NCBI RefSeq assembly: GCF_900107165.1
Contig: NZ_FNOY01000025.1
Location: 1-35,963 of the forward strand
Length of the DNA stretch: 35,963 nucleotides
From: Nitrosomonas halophila
Lineage (GTDB): Bacteria > Pseudomonadota > Gammaproteobacteria > Burkholderiales > Nitrosomonadaceae
Reading direction: 5' to 3'
Made by a program: the position numbers and the translations under genes. Every line of letters starts with the position of its first letter. The stretch's first letter is position 1. Positions 28,692 through 35,963 of this stretch are shown here, one piece after another. Under the pieces are notes generated by a model. The model was not told the origin of the DNA. It saw only the letters and a program-made list of their open reading frames with translations, and searched no databases.

Positions 28692-29642
28692 CTATTCCGG
28701 TTTTTCCGGTTTCTTTTTGGCGCGCGGGTGTGCCTGGTCGTAGATTTTGGCCAGGTATTGAAAATCCAGGTGGGTGTAGACCTGGGTGCTGCGGATGCTG
28801 GCGTGGCCGAGCATTTCCTGGACGGCGCGCAGGTCGCCGCTCGACTGCAGGACATGCGAGGCGAACGAATGGCGCAGTGCGTGGGGGTGGACGCGGTCAT
28901 CCAGCCCTTGCTGCCGGGCGCGTTGTTGCAGGCGATAGGCGATCGTGCGGGGGTGGATGGGGCGGCCGCGCTGGGAGAGAAACAGCGTGGTGTCATCTGC
29001 CGTTTGCCAGCCCTGGCGCAGGGCAAGCCAGGCTTGCAGCGCCTCCAGCGCCAGTTTGCCGACCGGCACGATGCGCGTTTTGTTGCCCTTGCCGGCGACG
29101 CGCACCGTGCCTTCGTTAAAATCGATGTCGGCCAGCTGCAGTTGCGCCAGTTCCGTCAGGCGCAGGCCCGATGAATAGAACAGCTCGAACATCGCGAGAT
29201 CGCGCGTGGCGAGCGCATCGGTGGGGTCGAAAGTCAGCAGGCGCGCGGTTTCGTCCGGGGAGAGTGCGTGCGGCAGCATCTTGGGGGATTTGGGCACGCG
29301 CACCCCCTGGCAGGGGTCGTCCGGGTGCTGATGATGACGGATCAGATAGCGGAAAAAACCACGCCAGGCCGACAGCATCCGCGCCAGGCTCCGGCCGGAC
29401 AGGCCGCCGCCATGCAGGCGGGCGACAAAATGGCGGATGTCATGTGATTTCAGCTGCCGCAGGGCTTGGTCGTCGGCCGGAGATGACCGGTGCGCCGCCA
29501 TGCAGCGCACCAGAGCGGACAGGTCGCGCTGATAACTGGCCTGTGTCAGCGGGGCGAGCTTGCGGGTCGTCGCAAGATAGGCGAGATAAGCCTGAACGAG
29601 CGGTGGCAGAACGGGGGCTGGCTGCTCATGCGCTGGAGTCAT
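28692..29642 (-). CDS. xerC: Site-specific tyrosine recombinase XerC
   Basis: A 316-residue tyrosine recombinase that with XerD resolves chromosome dimers at dif. The N-terminal SAM-like domain (about 12-104) precedes the catalytic domain, which has the full set Arg161 (SSGLRLTEL), Lys185 (GKGNKTRIVP), His254 and Arg257 (HPHALRHSFA), His280 (LGHAS) and Tyr289 (STQVYTHLD). The tail is Lys/Pro-rich. The gene overlaps the upstream DUF484 gene by 17 bases. That pairing is the conserved chromosomal context of xerC, so it is the housekeeping enzyme and not a phage integrase. Confidence 0.95.
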   Translation of the reverse strand: MTPAHEQPAPVLPPLVQAYLAYLATTRKLAPLTQASYQRDLSALVRCMAAHRSSPADDQALRQLKSHDIRHFVARLHGGGLSGRSLARMLSAWRGFFRYLIRHHQHPDDPCQGVRVPKSPKMLPHALSPDETARLLTFDPTDALATRDLAMFELFYSSGLRLTELAQLQLADIDFNEGTVRVAGKGNKTRIVPVGKLALEALQAWLALRQGWQTADDTTLFLSQRGRPIHPRTIAYRLQQRARQQGLDDRVHPHALRHSFASHVLQSSGDLRAVQEMLGHASIRSTQVYTHLDFQYLAKIYDQAHPRAKKKPEKPE

Positions 29643-30321
29643 GCGCGGCGGCTCCGGGGTGGGGCGCCATCAGCCGCGCGAGCGTGCTGCTGACCAGCTC
29701 GCCCAGCCGTTCCAGATAGAGGGTACCCATATCGGGATAGAACCGTTCCACTTCCGGGCTGCTCATCACCAGCAGGCCGAAATTGCGCTGTTTTTTCAGG
29801 GGCATGATGGCGAACGACTGCAGGTATTCGGCATCCTTGCCGAACCATTGCCTGATCTCGTCGGCAGCCTGCGGGCCACAGTAAGGCTGCGTCATGCCCA
29901 TGGCGAGAATGCGCACCTGCTCGCTGACCGGCTCGGAAGCCGGGGCAGGCAGCTGCAGATCGGGCGCATCAAGCTGCCACAAGCGCAGCGCGACATGCGG
30001 AATCGAGAAATCCTCGCATAGATGATATTGCAACCCATGCAGCGTTTCGGCGAAGGTATCGAACCCGAGCAGCGCAACCGTCAGGCGATGCATTTTGTCG
30101 CCGATGATGTCGTTGCGCTCGCCGATATCGATCAGCTCCTGCAAGCGGTCCTGCAGCAAGCTGTTCTTGTCCCGCAGCATCACCACCTGCCGCTCATTGA
30201 TCGAAATCGCCCGGCCTTCATACGGATGCGGCAGACGGATCGACTCCATCAACTCGGCATGTTCTTCGAAAAATTGCGGGTGCGCCCGCAAATATTGAAC
30301 GACTTCCTCAGGTGTGGTCAT
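29626..30321 (-). CDS. DUF484 family protein (GAF-like)
   Basis: A 231-residue protein of the DUF484 family, found just upstream of xerC in many proteobacteria (with dapF further upstream, here absent from the gap). It starts MTTPEEVVQYLRAHPQFFEE, has a likely coiled coil over about 40-75 (RQVVMLRDKNSLLQDRLQEL) and a GAF-like C-terminal half (PLKKQRNFGLLVMSSPEVER followed by a DMGTLYLERLGELV helix). Function unknown. Its 3' end overlaps xerC, so the two are co-translated. Confidence 0.88.
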   Translation of the reverse strand: MTTPEEVVQYLRAHPQFFEEHAELMESIRLPHPYEGRAISINERQVVMLRDKNSLLQDRLQELIDIGERNDIIGDKMHRLTVALLGFDTFAETLHGLQYHLCEDFSIPHVALRLWQLDAPDLQLPAPASEPVSEQVRILAMGMTQPYCGPQAADEIRQWFGKDAEYLQSFAIMPLKKQRNFGLLVMSSPEVERFYPDMGTLYLERLGELVSSTLARLMAPHPGAAAHDSSA

Positions 30322-30432
30322 GGTATGAATTCAGGGTAAATGCAGGGCTGTCAGAGCCCGTTATCATACCACGGGCGCCGATAACCTTGTCGAATGCGCG
30401 CAGACTGCGATGAATTGATTAAATGAGAAGGG

Positions 30433-30594
30433 AACCACGAATGGACACGAATACACACGAATTTTTATTGATAACGGTTGCAACGCTTGATTTTTTCCAC
30501 GCAACAGGAAAAAAATTGATGGCTGATCGAGTCTAATAGGAAAGGCAACCGAAAGGGTTTTTCTATTCGTGTGCATTCGTGTCCATTCGTGGTT
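30433..30594. repeat. AACCACG family element (162 bp)
   Basis: Left arm AACCACGAATGGACACGAAT plus ACACACGAAT and a right arm of three ATTCGTG units ending GTGGTT at 30594. The interior begins TTTTTATTGATAA, like the copies at 34296, 34956 and 35319 but unlike those near hipBA, so there are at least two interior subtypes. Confidence 0.88.
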
Positions 30595-30904
30595 GAAAAA
30601 AAAATTCCAATGCTTATAACCGTTTGCAGAGTCTGCCGCGAATGGGTGGCTAAATAAATTATTAAACCGGCCGTAGAGTATTTGTTGCTAAAACGCAACA
30701 ATCAGCGGCTGCAATCAAACATTGCCTTGCATACAAGTTTTTTTTTCGGCAGAATCGCTACAACTTGTCAGAAGGTGCGTTTTCTGATAGCAAAGAGTAG
30801 GATGTGGACAAGCCTTCCCGTGTGTTGTGATATTTGTCATTGTCATGAAACATGCAATCTGGCAAACTGGCAAACTGGGATACTGAAAGCGCCTTGTTTC
30901 GCGG

Positions 30905-30933
30905 TTCGCAAGGGATCTTCTGTCTTATATACT
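30905..30933 (+). promoter_or_regulatory. Candidate promoter of the S-layer-like gene
   Basis: TTCGCA (-35) and TATACT (-10) are 17 bp apart. A transcript starting near 30940 would have about a 70-base leader ending in an AAGGAAG RBS before the ATG at 31012. Confidence 0.45.
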
Positions 30934-31011
30934 ATTGCTGGTTGCTGCACGGTTCCGGCTTTGTCGCTGCACACGTTTTTTTAACTTTATTTTGAAAAGG
31001 AAGCTCTGATT

Positions 31012-33903
31012 ATGGCTATTTCTCAAACAGAACGAGATCAAGTTCTCAAGATTGTGGCAGGCTTGTTCAATGGCGCACCGGGTGGTGCCATCCTGAATGA
31101 TCTGTCACAAGCCGTCGAGGCCGGCGTCAGCATGGCGCAACTGGCCGATATTCTGGCGAACACCAACCAGTTTAAAAATGACGTCATGGGCGGCAAGACC
31201 ACCACAGCCGACCAAGTCGGCGTGTTGCTGGAAAACTTTGGCCTGACCCCGGATGATGAAGCGGGCAGCCCTGCCACCATGGCGGCGGAATTCTTCACCG
31301 CCCGCATCGAAGGCGGTGCCGGCTTTGGCGCGATCGTGCTGGAAGCCGTCACATTCCTGGACAACACCACCAACGAAGCCTTCGCACCCTATTCCGCCCT
31401 GCTGAACAACAAAGCATTGGTGGCCTCGGTGCATGCCGACAATTACGCTACGATTGCCGGGGTGGCGGGTGCACAGGCGTTGTTTGAAGGTGTGACCAGT
31501 GAGTTTCCTGCTAGCGAAGAAGATGCGCTGCAACATGTGAAAGATATCGTCGACGCCGACGAACCTGGCGAACCTGGCGAAACTTTCACGCTTACATCAG
31601 GCACTGACATAATCGAAGGCACCGAGCGCGACGACATCATCGAAGGTGTCGCCTCTTCCCTGTCTTCCGCGCGCACGCTGGACGCTGGCGACCAGATCGA
31701 TGGTGGCGAAGGCACAGATACCTTGAATGTGGATATGCAGGGCAACTTCACTGGTTTCTCTGGTGACGGCTTCCTGAAAAATGTTGAAAACGTTAACCTG
31801 ACCAATTCCGGGACCATCGCGCGCTCTTTCGCTGCCAGGCAAGTGGAAGGTGTTGAAGCCTACAACCTCACTGGCGCTGTCAATCTGTCTGACCTGGGCT
31901 CAACCGATGCCGCGGTTAACCTGATCGACCGTGCAAGCGGTGCTACCACCATCGCTTATGCGACTGGCGTGACGAGCGGTACTGCCGATGCGCTGGCCTT
32001 GGGTCTGAGCAACGTCGGAACTGCTGAAGTCAAAGACGAGGCCGGCACAGTGACCACCCCTGAAGCGACTGTCACCGTTACCGCCAACGGTATCGAAGAA
32101 GTCAATATCACCGCGACTGGCGCCAACGTCGTAGGGCTGGGCTCCAACGATGCCAAGGCGCTGACCGCCGCGGGCGAAGGTTCGCTGAAACTCAACGCCA
32201 TCGGCACGGGCGTCAAGACCATCAACGCTTCCGGCCTGACTGGCGCGCTCGATGTGAATCTGGCTGACGCGACCGGTGTAACCTCAGTAGCAGGCGGTGC
32301 GGGCGACGACATTATCCGTGCGGGTGCTGGCGATCTGGCGATTAACGCCGAAATCAATGGCGGCGCAGGGGATGACACCTTGGCGCTGACCGGCGTTCTT
32401 GGTACGGTTCAGTATCAGATGAGTGATGTCGAAACCGTTGAAATCGATGGGGTTACAACGACTTTCTCTGCAACCAATGCATCGGGTGTTGAGAATCTGG
32501 TCGTTAAGGGCGCTGGTAACGATGCGACCTTTGCCAACATGGGTGCAGCAGACCTGAATGTCACTCTCAATGGGGATGCAGCTGGTACTGTTGTATCCGA
32601 CCACTCCGGCTCAACTACTCTGAATGTCACGGGCGGAACCGAAGCCACTCCGACGACTGCAGCTGCAGCGACGACTTTCAACAAAACCAGCAGTGTGGAT
32701 CTCACTGTAGACCAGTACAACACGCTGACAGGTGGTATTACCGCAGCTGCGGCCCAGTCCTTCACAGCAGATCTGGCTGGTGAATATAACACCGGTGCTA
32801 TTTCTTTGGCGGCAGCCACTTCCGCAGTATTCACCGATACCAACGCGGACACAGACAACATCGTTAATCTGCAGGCAGATAAGCTGACCGATTTGGTGGT
32901 AACCAACGCGGGTGGCTTTGCTCTGACTGGCAGCTCATTGGCTGGCCTGGAGGCCCTGACCGTCAACAGCGCCAAGCACTTCGATGCAACGGGCATCAAC
33001 CTGGCTAAAGTTGCCAACGTTGAACTGTCGGGCGCAGGGAGTGATGCGCAGGTCACTCTGGGCAACTTGGGCGCAGCTGATGTGGATTACAATATTGCCG
33101 TTAGCGCCGAAGGCTTGGCGGCAGGACTGGTGATCGGCACTATTGACACCGACAAAGGTCAGGCCATCAATGTGAATGTCGCAGGTGTACTGGGTGATGT
33201 TGACATTGGCAATGTAACTGTTGCAGACGATGGTGCTGACAAAACTGGTACCATCACCATCGATGCCAACGGTACAGCAGGTAACATTGAGCTGGGTGCA
33301 CTGAATGCGAAAACCGTTACGGTTGACGCCTCGGGCGCGTTGGGTACAGTAGGTGGTGCTGGTACAACTGTTGAAATCGACGCAGAAACGGCCACTTTCA
33401 CAGGCTCGGCACTGGGCGCCAACAATGTTTCCGTGACCGCCAGCAATTCTGGTGCCGTTTCCGGTGGTATTGCTGATGATGTTATCGAAGTTGCGGGTGG
33501 TGGTGTTGGCACCAAGGCTGCCTTCACAGTGACCACCGGCCTCGGCGATGATGTCATCGAGATCGGAGCGACAGCTGGCGCACTGCGTGTGACCATTACT
33601 GATTTCAGCGTGGGTGATGATAATGTTGCAACTGCATCGTTTACCGGTACCAACTTTGCTGTAGGCGGCGGTGCCACTGGTATCGCTGCTTTCCTGACCA
33701 GCGCTCTTGGCACTGCCGTTGCAGATACTGCGGTGACCGAGGCCTACCTTAATAGTTTTGTTGATGGTATCTTCGTCTTTAATAACACCGTGCATGCTGT
33801 TGAAGAAAGTGGCGACCTTACCTACGGCGACGGCGACGTCTTCATCACCTTCACTGGTGTGACTGCCGCAGATGTAGGTGGTGCAACTGATCTGATCGCC
33901 TAA
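31012..33903 (+). CDS. Large S-layer/RTX-like secreted surface protein
   Basis: A 963-residue protein rich in Ala, Gly, Thr, Asp and Val, with no Cys or Trp and no N-terminal signal peptide. Residues 1-185 form an Ala-rich helical domain; then FTLTSGTDIIEGTERDDIIE opens a long beta-strand-repeat region. RTX-type calcium motifs are sparse: GGEGTDTL (about 231), GGAGDDII (about 428), GGAGDDTL (about 450), GLGDDVIE (about 843). The C-terminus (ITDFSVGDD... to DLIA) suits a type I secretion signal. This build resembles RsaA-type S-layer proteins exported by type I systems; S-layer identity is inferred. Strong RBS (AAGGAAG) and a strong terminator suggest high expression. No ABC exporter or membrane-fusion gene is nearby. 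Confidence 0.8.
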   Translation: MAISQTERDQVLKIVAGLFNGAPGGAILNDLSQAVEAGVSMAQLADILANTNQFKNDVMGGKTTTADQVGVLLENFGLTPDDEAGSPATMAAEFFTARIEGGAGFGAIVLEAVTFLDNTTNEAFAPYSALLNNKALVASVHADNYATIAGVAGAQALFEGVTSEFPASEEDALQHVKDIVDADEPGEPGETFTLTSGTDIIEGTERDDIIEGVASSLSSARTLDAGDQIDGGEGTDTLNVDMQGNFTGFSGDGFLKNVENVNLTNSGTIARSFAARQVEGVEAYNLTGAVNLSDLGSTDAAVNLIDRASGATTIAYATGVTSGTADALALGLSNVGTAEVKDEAGTVTTPEATVTVTANGIEEVNITATGANVVGLGSNDAKALTAAGEGSLKLNAIGTGVKTINASGLTGALDVNLADATGVTSVAGGAGDDIIRAGAGDLAINAEINGGAGDDTLALTGVLGTVQYQMSDVETVEIDGVTTTFSATNASGVENLVVKGAGNDATFANMGAADLNVTLNGDAAGTVVSDHSGSTTLNVTGGTEATPTTAAAATTFNKTSSVDLTVDQYNTLTGGITAAAAQSFTADLAGEYNTGAISLAAATSAVFTDTNADTDNIVNLQADKLTDLVVTNAGGFALTGSSLAGLEALTVNSAKHFDATGINLAKVANVELSGAGSDAQVTLGNLGAADVDYNIAVSAEGLAAGLVIGTIDTDKGQAINVNVAGVLGDVDIGNVTVADDGADKTGTITIDANGTAGNIELGALNAKTVTVDASGALGTVGGAGTTVEIDAETATFTGSALGANNVSVTASNSGAVSGGIADDVIEVAGGGVGTKAAFTVTTGLGDDVIEIGATAGALRVTITDFSVGDDNVATASFTGTNFAVGGGATGIAAFLTSALGTAVADTAVTEAYLNSFVDGIFVFNNTVHAVEESGDLTYGDGDVFITFTGVTAADVGGATDLIA

Positions 33904-33992
33904 TCTCCCTAACCGGAGCCAAGCACTCGCCTATCAGTGGGTGCTTGAGGCGAAACCCGCCACAAGCGATTTCGCCGCAGGCAAAGCCTTAG

Positions 33993-34026
33993 AACCCTGT
34001 CCCTTGCAAGAGGGACAGGGTTTTTT
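33993..34026 (+). terminator. Rho-independent terminator of the S-layer-like gene
   Basis: AACCCTGTCCC and GGGACAGGGTT make an 11-bp stem with an 8-nt loop, followed by a T-run. Two weaker hairpins (CAAGCAC...GTGCTTG and GGCGAAA...TTTCGCC) lie between it and the stop codon. Confidence 0.93.
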
Positions 34027-34039
34027 AATGGTGCGCCAG

Positions 34040-34067
34040 GGTAAAAAGGGGACGCTACCCTTTTACC
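34040..34067. repeat. REP-like hairpin, copy 1
   Basis: GGTAAAAAGGG and CCCTTTTACC flank the loop GACGCTA. The same AAAAGGG-GACGCTA-CCCTTTT core recurs at 35137-35157. Confidence 0.55.
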
Positions 34068-34100
34068 TTAGAAAACAAAAGAGATAAAGGAATTATAGAA

Positions 34101-34190
34101 ATGAGTCCGGGTTTGTTGGCGATTATCGGCATTGCCGTGTTGACGGCAGCGCTGTTGCTCTTCGCAGTTTATAAATTATCGGAAGAATAA
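34101..34190 (+). CDS. 29-residue single-span membrane miniprotein
   Basis: ATG at 34101 follows AAAGGA by 9 bases. The product is MSPGLLAIIGIAVLTAALLL then FAVYKLSEE: one hydrophobic helix (about 4-24) with a charged C-terminus. It is similar in size and style to small inner-membrane subunits, but I do not recognise the family. It lies 75 bases after the terminator of the S-layer-like gene and has no copy in the downstream duplication. A chance frame cannot be excluded, though RBS and composition argue for a gene. Confidence 0.5.
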   Translation: MSPGLLAIIGIAVLTAALLLFAVYKLSEE

Positions 34191-34295
34191 TCTGGTAAGT
34201 CTGAAGAGGAGGGGTCAGATCTTGCTTGAATGTATAGCTGATCAGCCAAAAGGATGGTAGGTTGGGGTGAGCTTGTGAATCCCAATACGAATGCA

Positions 34296-34459
34296 AACCA
34301 CGAATGGACACGAATGCACACGAATTTTTATTGATAAGGCTGACTTTATTTGATGTATGGCATGCAGCGGGGTAAATGATCGATATCTGAGCTGGTGGCA
34401 GATGTAATACAACTACAGTGGTTTTTAATATTCGTGTGGATTGGTGTTCATTCGTGGTT
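34296..34459. repeat. AACCACG family element (copy A of array)
   Basis: 164 bp with TTTTTATTGATAA interior subtype. It is preceded by about 40 bases (GGTTGGGGTGAGCTTGTGAA) that also precede the copies at 34956 and 35319. GGGTCAGATCTTG-type direct repeats lie outside it at 34211 and 34485. Confidence 0.88.
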
Positions 34460-34571
34460 CCAAGAAGTTGCAAGAACAGCAGAGGAGTCAGATCTTGTGT
34501 TGATTCCCGGCCAGGGCTATGGCGCTGCTTATCTGGAAATTGATCCAATTTATTAAAGGGTGTAGTCTGCT

Positions 34572-34802
34572 ATGGGTAGGCTGGATAGAATAAAAGCCGA
34601 AATTTCATTTCATGAAAAAATGTTTTTTACTGCAATAGCCATGATACTAGGCTTATTGGGTTGGGCTGCTAACAACTATCGCTCAACAGATGCCGTAGTG
34701 CTGTTTCTGGCGACGACTGGATTGATCGGCGCGGCCGGTTTTGGTGTCTGGAACTATAAAAAGGTTAAGCAATTACTGGAGAAGCTCGAAAATGCTGAAT
34801 AG
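34572..34802 (+). CDS. Small two-span membrane protein, copy 1
   Basis: A 76-residue protein: charged start MGRLDRIKAEISFHEK, membrane helix about 17-35, short loop with NNYRSTD, second helix about 42-62, then a Lys/Glu-rich C-terminal helix (YKKVKQLLEKLENAE). I recall small proteins of this plan, paired with a tiny single-span partner, as uncharacterised genes in several proteobacteria; that memory is not a search. AAAGGG lies about 12 bases before the ATG. It overlaps the next ORF by 11 bases and is duplicated without amino-acid change at 35602. Confidence 0.8.
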   Translation: MGRLDRIKAEISFHEKMFFTAIAMILGLLGWAANNYRSTDAVVLFLATTGLIGAAGFGVWNYKKVKQLLEKLENAE

Positions 34803-34896
34803 TATCCTGATGGCAATAATGGGAGGCGTTTTTATAATTTTTATCTATTATCTTGCATATGATGCGTGGAAAGATTACTCCAAAAAAGATAAGTGA
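34792..34896 (+). CDS. 34-residue single-span membrane protein, partner of the preceding gene
   Basis: Begins within the 3' end of the 76-residue gene, 7 bases after a GGAGAAG RBS. The product MLNSILMAIMGGVFIIFIYY is followed by LAYDAWKDYSKKDK: one membrane helix (about 4-22) and a basic tail. The overlap and strong RBS imply translational coupling and a joint role with the two-span protein. Function unknown. Confidence 0.7.
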   Translation: MLNSILMAIMGGVFIIFIYYLAYDAWKDYSKKDK

Positions 34897-34955
34897 CGCT
34901 AAAATTTTGCAGGGCCGTAGGCTGGGGTGAGCTTGTGAATCTCAATGCGAATGCA

Positions 34956-35119
34956 AACCACGAATGGACACGAATGCACACGAATTTTTATTGATAAGGC
35001 TGACTTTATTTGATGTATGGCATGCAGCGGGGTAAATGATTGCTGTTTGACCTGGCGGCAGATGTAATACAACTACAGTGGTTTTTAATATTCGTGTAGA
35101 TTGGTGTTCATTCGTGGTT
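34956..35119. repeat. AACCACG family element (array copy B)
   Basis: 164 bp, same interior subtype and same roughly 40-base left flank as the copies on either side. It lies between the two small-protein modules. Confidence 0.88.
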
Positions 35120-35136
35120 CCTAGAAGTTGCGTTGC

Positions 35137-35157
35137 AAAAGGGGACGCTACCCTTTT
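35137..35157. repeat. REP-like hairpin, copy 2
   Basis: AAAAGGG-GACGCTA-CCCTTTT, identical in its core to 34044-34064. It is followed by a second CGTCCCCTTTTAC, so it can form alternative stems. The gap 34897-35601 otherwise holds only repeats. Confidence 0.55.
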
Positions 35158-35318
35158 ACTCGTCCCCTTTTACTTCTTTTACCTAGTTCATCGACTGCCT
35201 CACCAACCTGATGAAACAGTTCGGCAGAAGAGGAGGGGTCAGATCTTGCTTGAATGTATAGCTGATCAGCCAAAAGGATGGTAGGTTGGGGTGAGCTTGT
35301 GAATCCCAATACAAATGC

Positions 35319-35489
35319 AAACCACGAATGGACACGAATGCACTCGAATTTTTATTGATAAGGCTAACTTTATTTGATGTATGACATGCAGCGGGGTAAA
35401 TGATTATTGTTTGACCTGGCGGCAGATGTAATGTAATACAACCATAGTGGTTTTTAAGTATTCGTGTGGATTTGTGTTCATTCGTGGTT
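35319..35489. repeat. AACCACG family element (array copy C)
   Basis: 171 bp; differs from copy A by a 6-base insertion (TGTAATGTAATACA against TGTAATACA) and a few substitutions, including one CACGAAT unit changed to CTCGAAT. Confidence 0.88.
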
Positions 35490-35601
35490 CCAAGGGGTTG
35501 CAAGAACAGAAGAGGAGTCAGATCTTGTGTTGATTCCCGGCCAGGGCTATGGCGCTGATTATCTGGAAATTGATCCAATTTATTAAAGGGTGTAGTCTGC
35601 T

Positions 35602-35832
35602 ATGGGTAGGCTGGATAGAATAAAAGCCGAAATTTCATTTCATGAAAAAATGTTTTTCACTGCAATAGCCATGATACTAGGCTTATTGGGATGGGCTGCT
35701 AACAACTATCGCTCAACAGATGCCGTAGTGCTGTTTCTGGCGACGACTGGATTGATCGGCGCGGCCGGTTTTGGTGTCTGGAACTATAAAAAGGTTAAGC
35801 AATTACTGGAGAAGCTCGAAAATGCTGAATAG
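35602..35832 (+). CDS. Small two-span membrane protein, copy 2
   Basis: The 76 residues are identical to the product at 34572-34802; I found only two base differences (a T-to-C and a T-to-A, both silent). The duplication is therefore recent or under protein-level constraint. Same RBS context. Its downstream partner is truncated. Confidence 0.8.
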   Translation: MGRLDRIKAEISFHEKMFFTAIAMILGLLGWAANNYRSTDAVVLFLATTGLIGAAGFGVWNYKKVKQLLEKLENAE

Positions 35833-35872
35833 TATCCTGATGGCAATAATGGGAGGCGTTTTTATAATCTGA
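35822..35872 (+). pseudogene. Truncated copy of the 34-residue partner
   Basis: The first 16 codons (MLNSILMAIMGGVFII) equal those of the gene at 34792, then sequence changes at 35869 and a TGA follows at once. The membrane helix and basic tail are lost. Confidence 0.75.
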
Positions 35873-35963
35873 AGTTTCACCGTTTTGATCTAAACTTTAC
35901 ATTCTTCCTTAAGCAACCATCCGCAATAAAGCATCGATAAAAGAATTTTGCTTGGGTTTGCCT
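35869..35963 (-). mobile_element. Possible end of an insertion sequence, cut by the window edge
   Basis: New sequence starts at 35869 exactly where the duplication is broken. On the minus strand 35919-35963 reads as the end of an open frame, GKPKQNSFIDALLRMVA then stop, consistent with a transposase C-terminus but too short to identify. The remaining 50 bases to 35869 would be the 3' non-coding end with a terminal repeat. Confidence 0.35.

Larger units (their letters stand above)
34203..34838. repeat. Large direct duplication, copy A
   Basis: From GAAGAGGAGGGGTCAGATCT to the middle of the 34-residue ORF, this piece is nearly identical to 35227-35868, differing by scattered substitutions and a 6-base insertion in copy B. 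It contains an AACCACG element and the 76-residue ORF. Confidence 0.9.
35227..35868. repeat. Large direct duplication, copy B
   Basis: Second copy of 34203-34838. Identity ends abruptly at 35868, inside the 34-residue ORF, where unrelated sequence begins. Confidence 0.9.

Noticed and set aside
28692..29642. XerC as integrase of a genomic island next to hipBA
   Set aside because: It overlaps a DUF484 gene as in chromosomal housekeeping xerC loci and has the normal XerC length and motifs; no att repeats at a tRNA were found.
29171..29719. Plus-strand frame of 182 codons opposite xerC
   Set aside because: Antisense to xerC and DUF484, Arg/Gly-rich shadow composition, no RBS.
32935..33795. Antisense frames of up to 286 codons in the S-layer-like gene
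   Set aside because: Produced by the biased Ala/Gly/Thr codon usage of the sense gene; composition is unnatural and there is no RBS.
34123..34548. Minus-strand frame of 141 codons and its copy at 35183-35578
   Set aside because: Both lie across AACCACG repeat elements and duplicate with them; no protein-like character. They mirror the repeat, not a gene.

Overview
The window reads as chromosomal DNA of a betaproteobacterium, most likely Nitrosomonadaceae (Nitrosomonas-like). This rests on the housekeeping gene order (xseB-ispA-dxs-folE2; ftsH-folP-glmM-pstS; carA-carB-greA; DUF484-xerC) and on protein style. It is an inference, because no 16S or ammonia-oxidation gene is present.

Layout. 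(1) 1-1.45 kb: an AT-rich, stand-alone membrane fatty-acid desaturase and a tRNA-Asn. (2) 1.5-8.05 kb, plus strand: periplasmic gamma-glutamyltransferase, then the isoprenoid cluster xseB-ispA-dxs, then folE2 (folate/queuosine entry). Two different MITE-like elements with terminal inverted repeats sit at 6676-6869 and 8064-8372. (3) 8.4-19.8 kb, minus strand: glgC (glycogen), a class I FbaB-type aldolase, cysG (siroheme), a PstS phosphate-binding protein behind a good Pho box but without pstCAB, glmM (cell-wall precursor), folP, ftsH with a clear terminator, and rlmE. yhbY diverges from rlmE. (4) 20.2-25.8 kb, minus strand: greA, carB, carA, preceded by a repeat block. (5) 25.9-28.7 kb: a hipBA toxin-antitoxin operon bracketed on both sides by homologous repeat arrays. 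(6) 28.7-30.3 kb, minus strand: xerC and a DUF484 gene. (7) 31.0-33.9 kb: a large, Cys- and Trp-free, S-layer/RTX-like protein with promoter, RBS and terminator. (8) 34.0-36.0 kb: an array of very small membrane-protein genes embedded in repeats. A roughly 640-bp piece is duplicated there, and its second copy is cut off by what looks like the end of an insertion sequence at the window edge.

The most unusual content is the dispersed repeats. One family of about 150-170 bp, with arms beginning AACCACGAAT, has at least eight copies. In the best copies each arm holds three CACGAAT units spaced exactly 10 bp, i.e. one helical turn. A second family is a palindrome with 21-22 bp arms (GTAGGGTGCACC...) and a conserved loop of about 44 nt. 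The two families are nested and amplified together at 20.2-20.6 kb and 28.1-28.6 kb. They fill nearly every long intergenic gap in the right half of the window and flank hipBA and the small-protein array.

Coordinates of starts were chosen by RBS position and family alignment from memory. No database search was possible.
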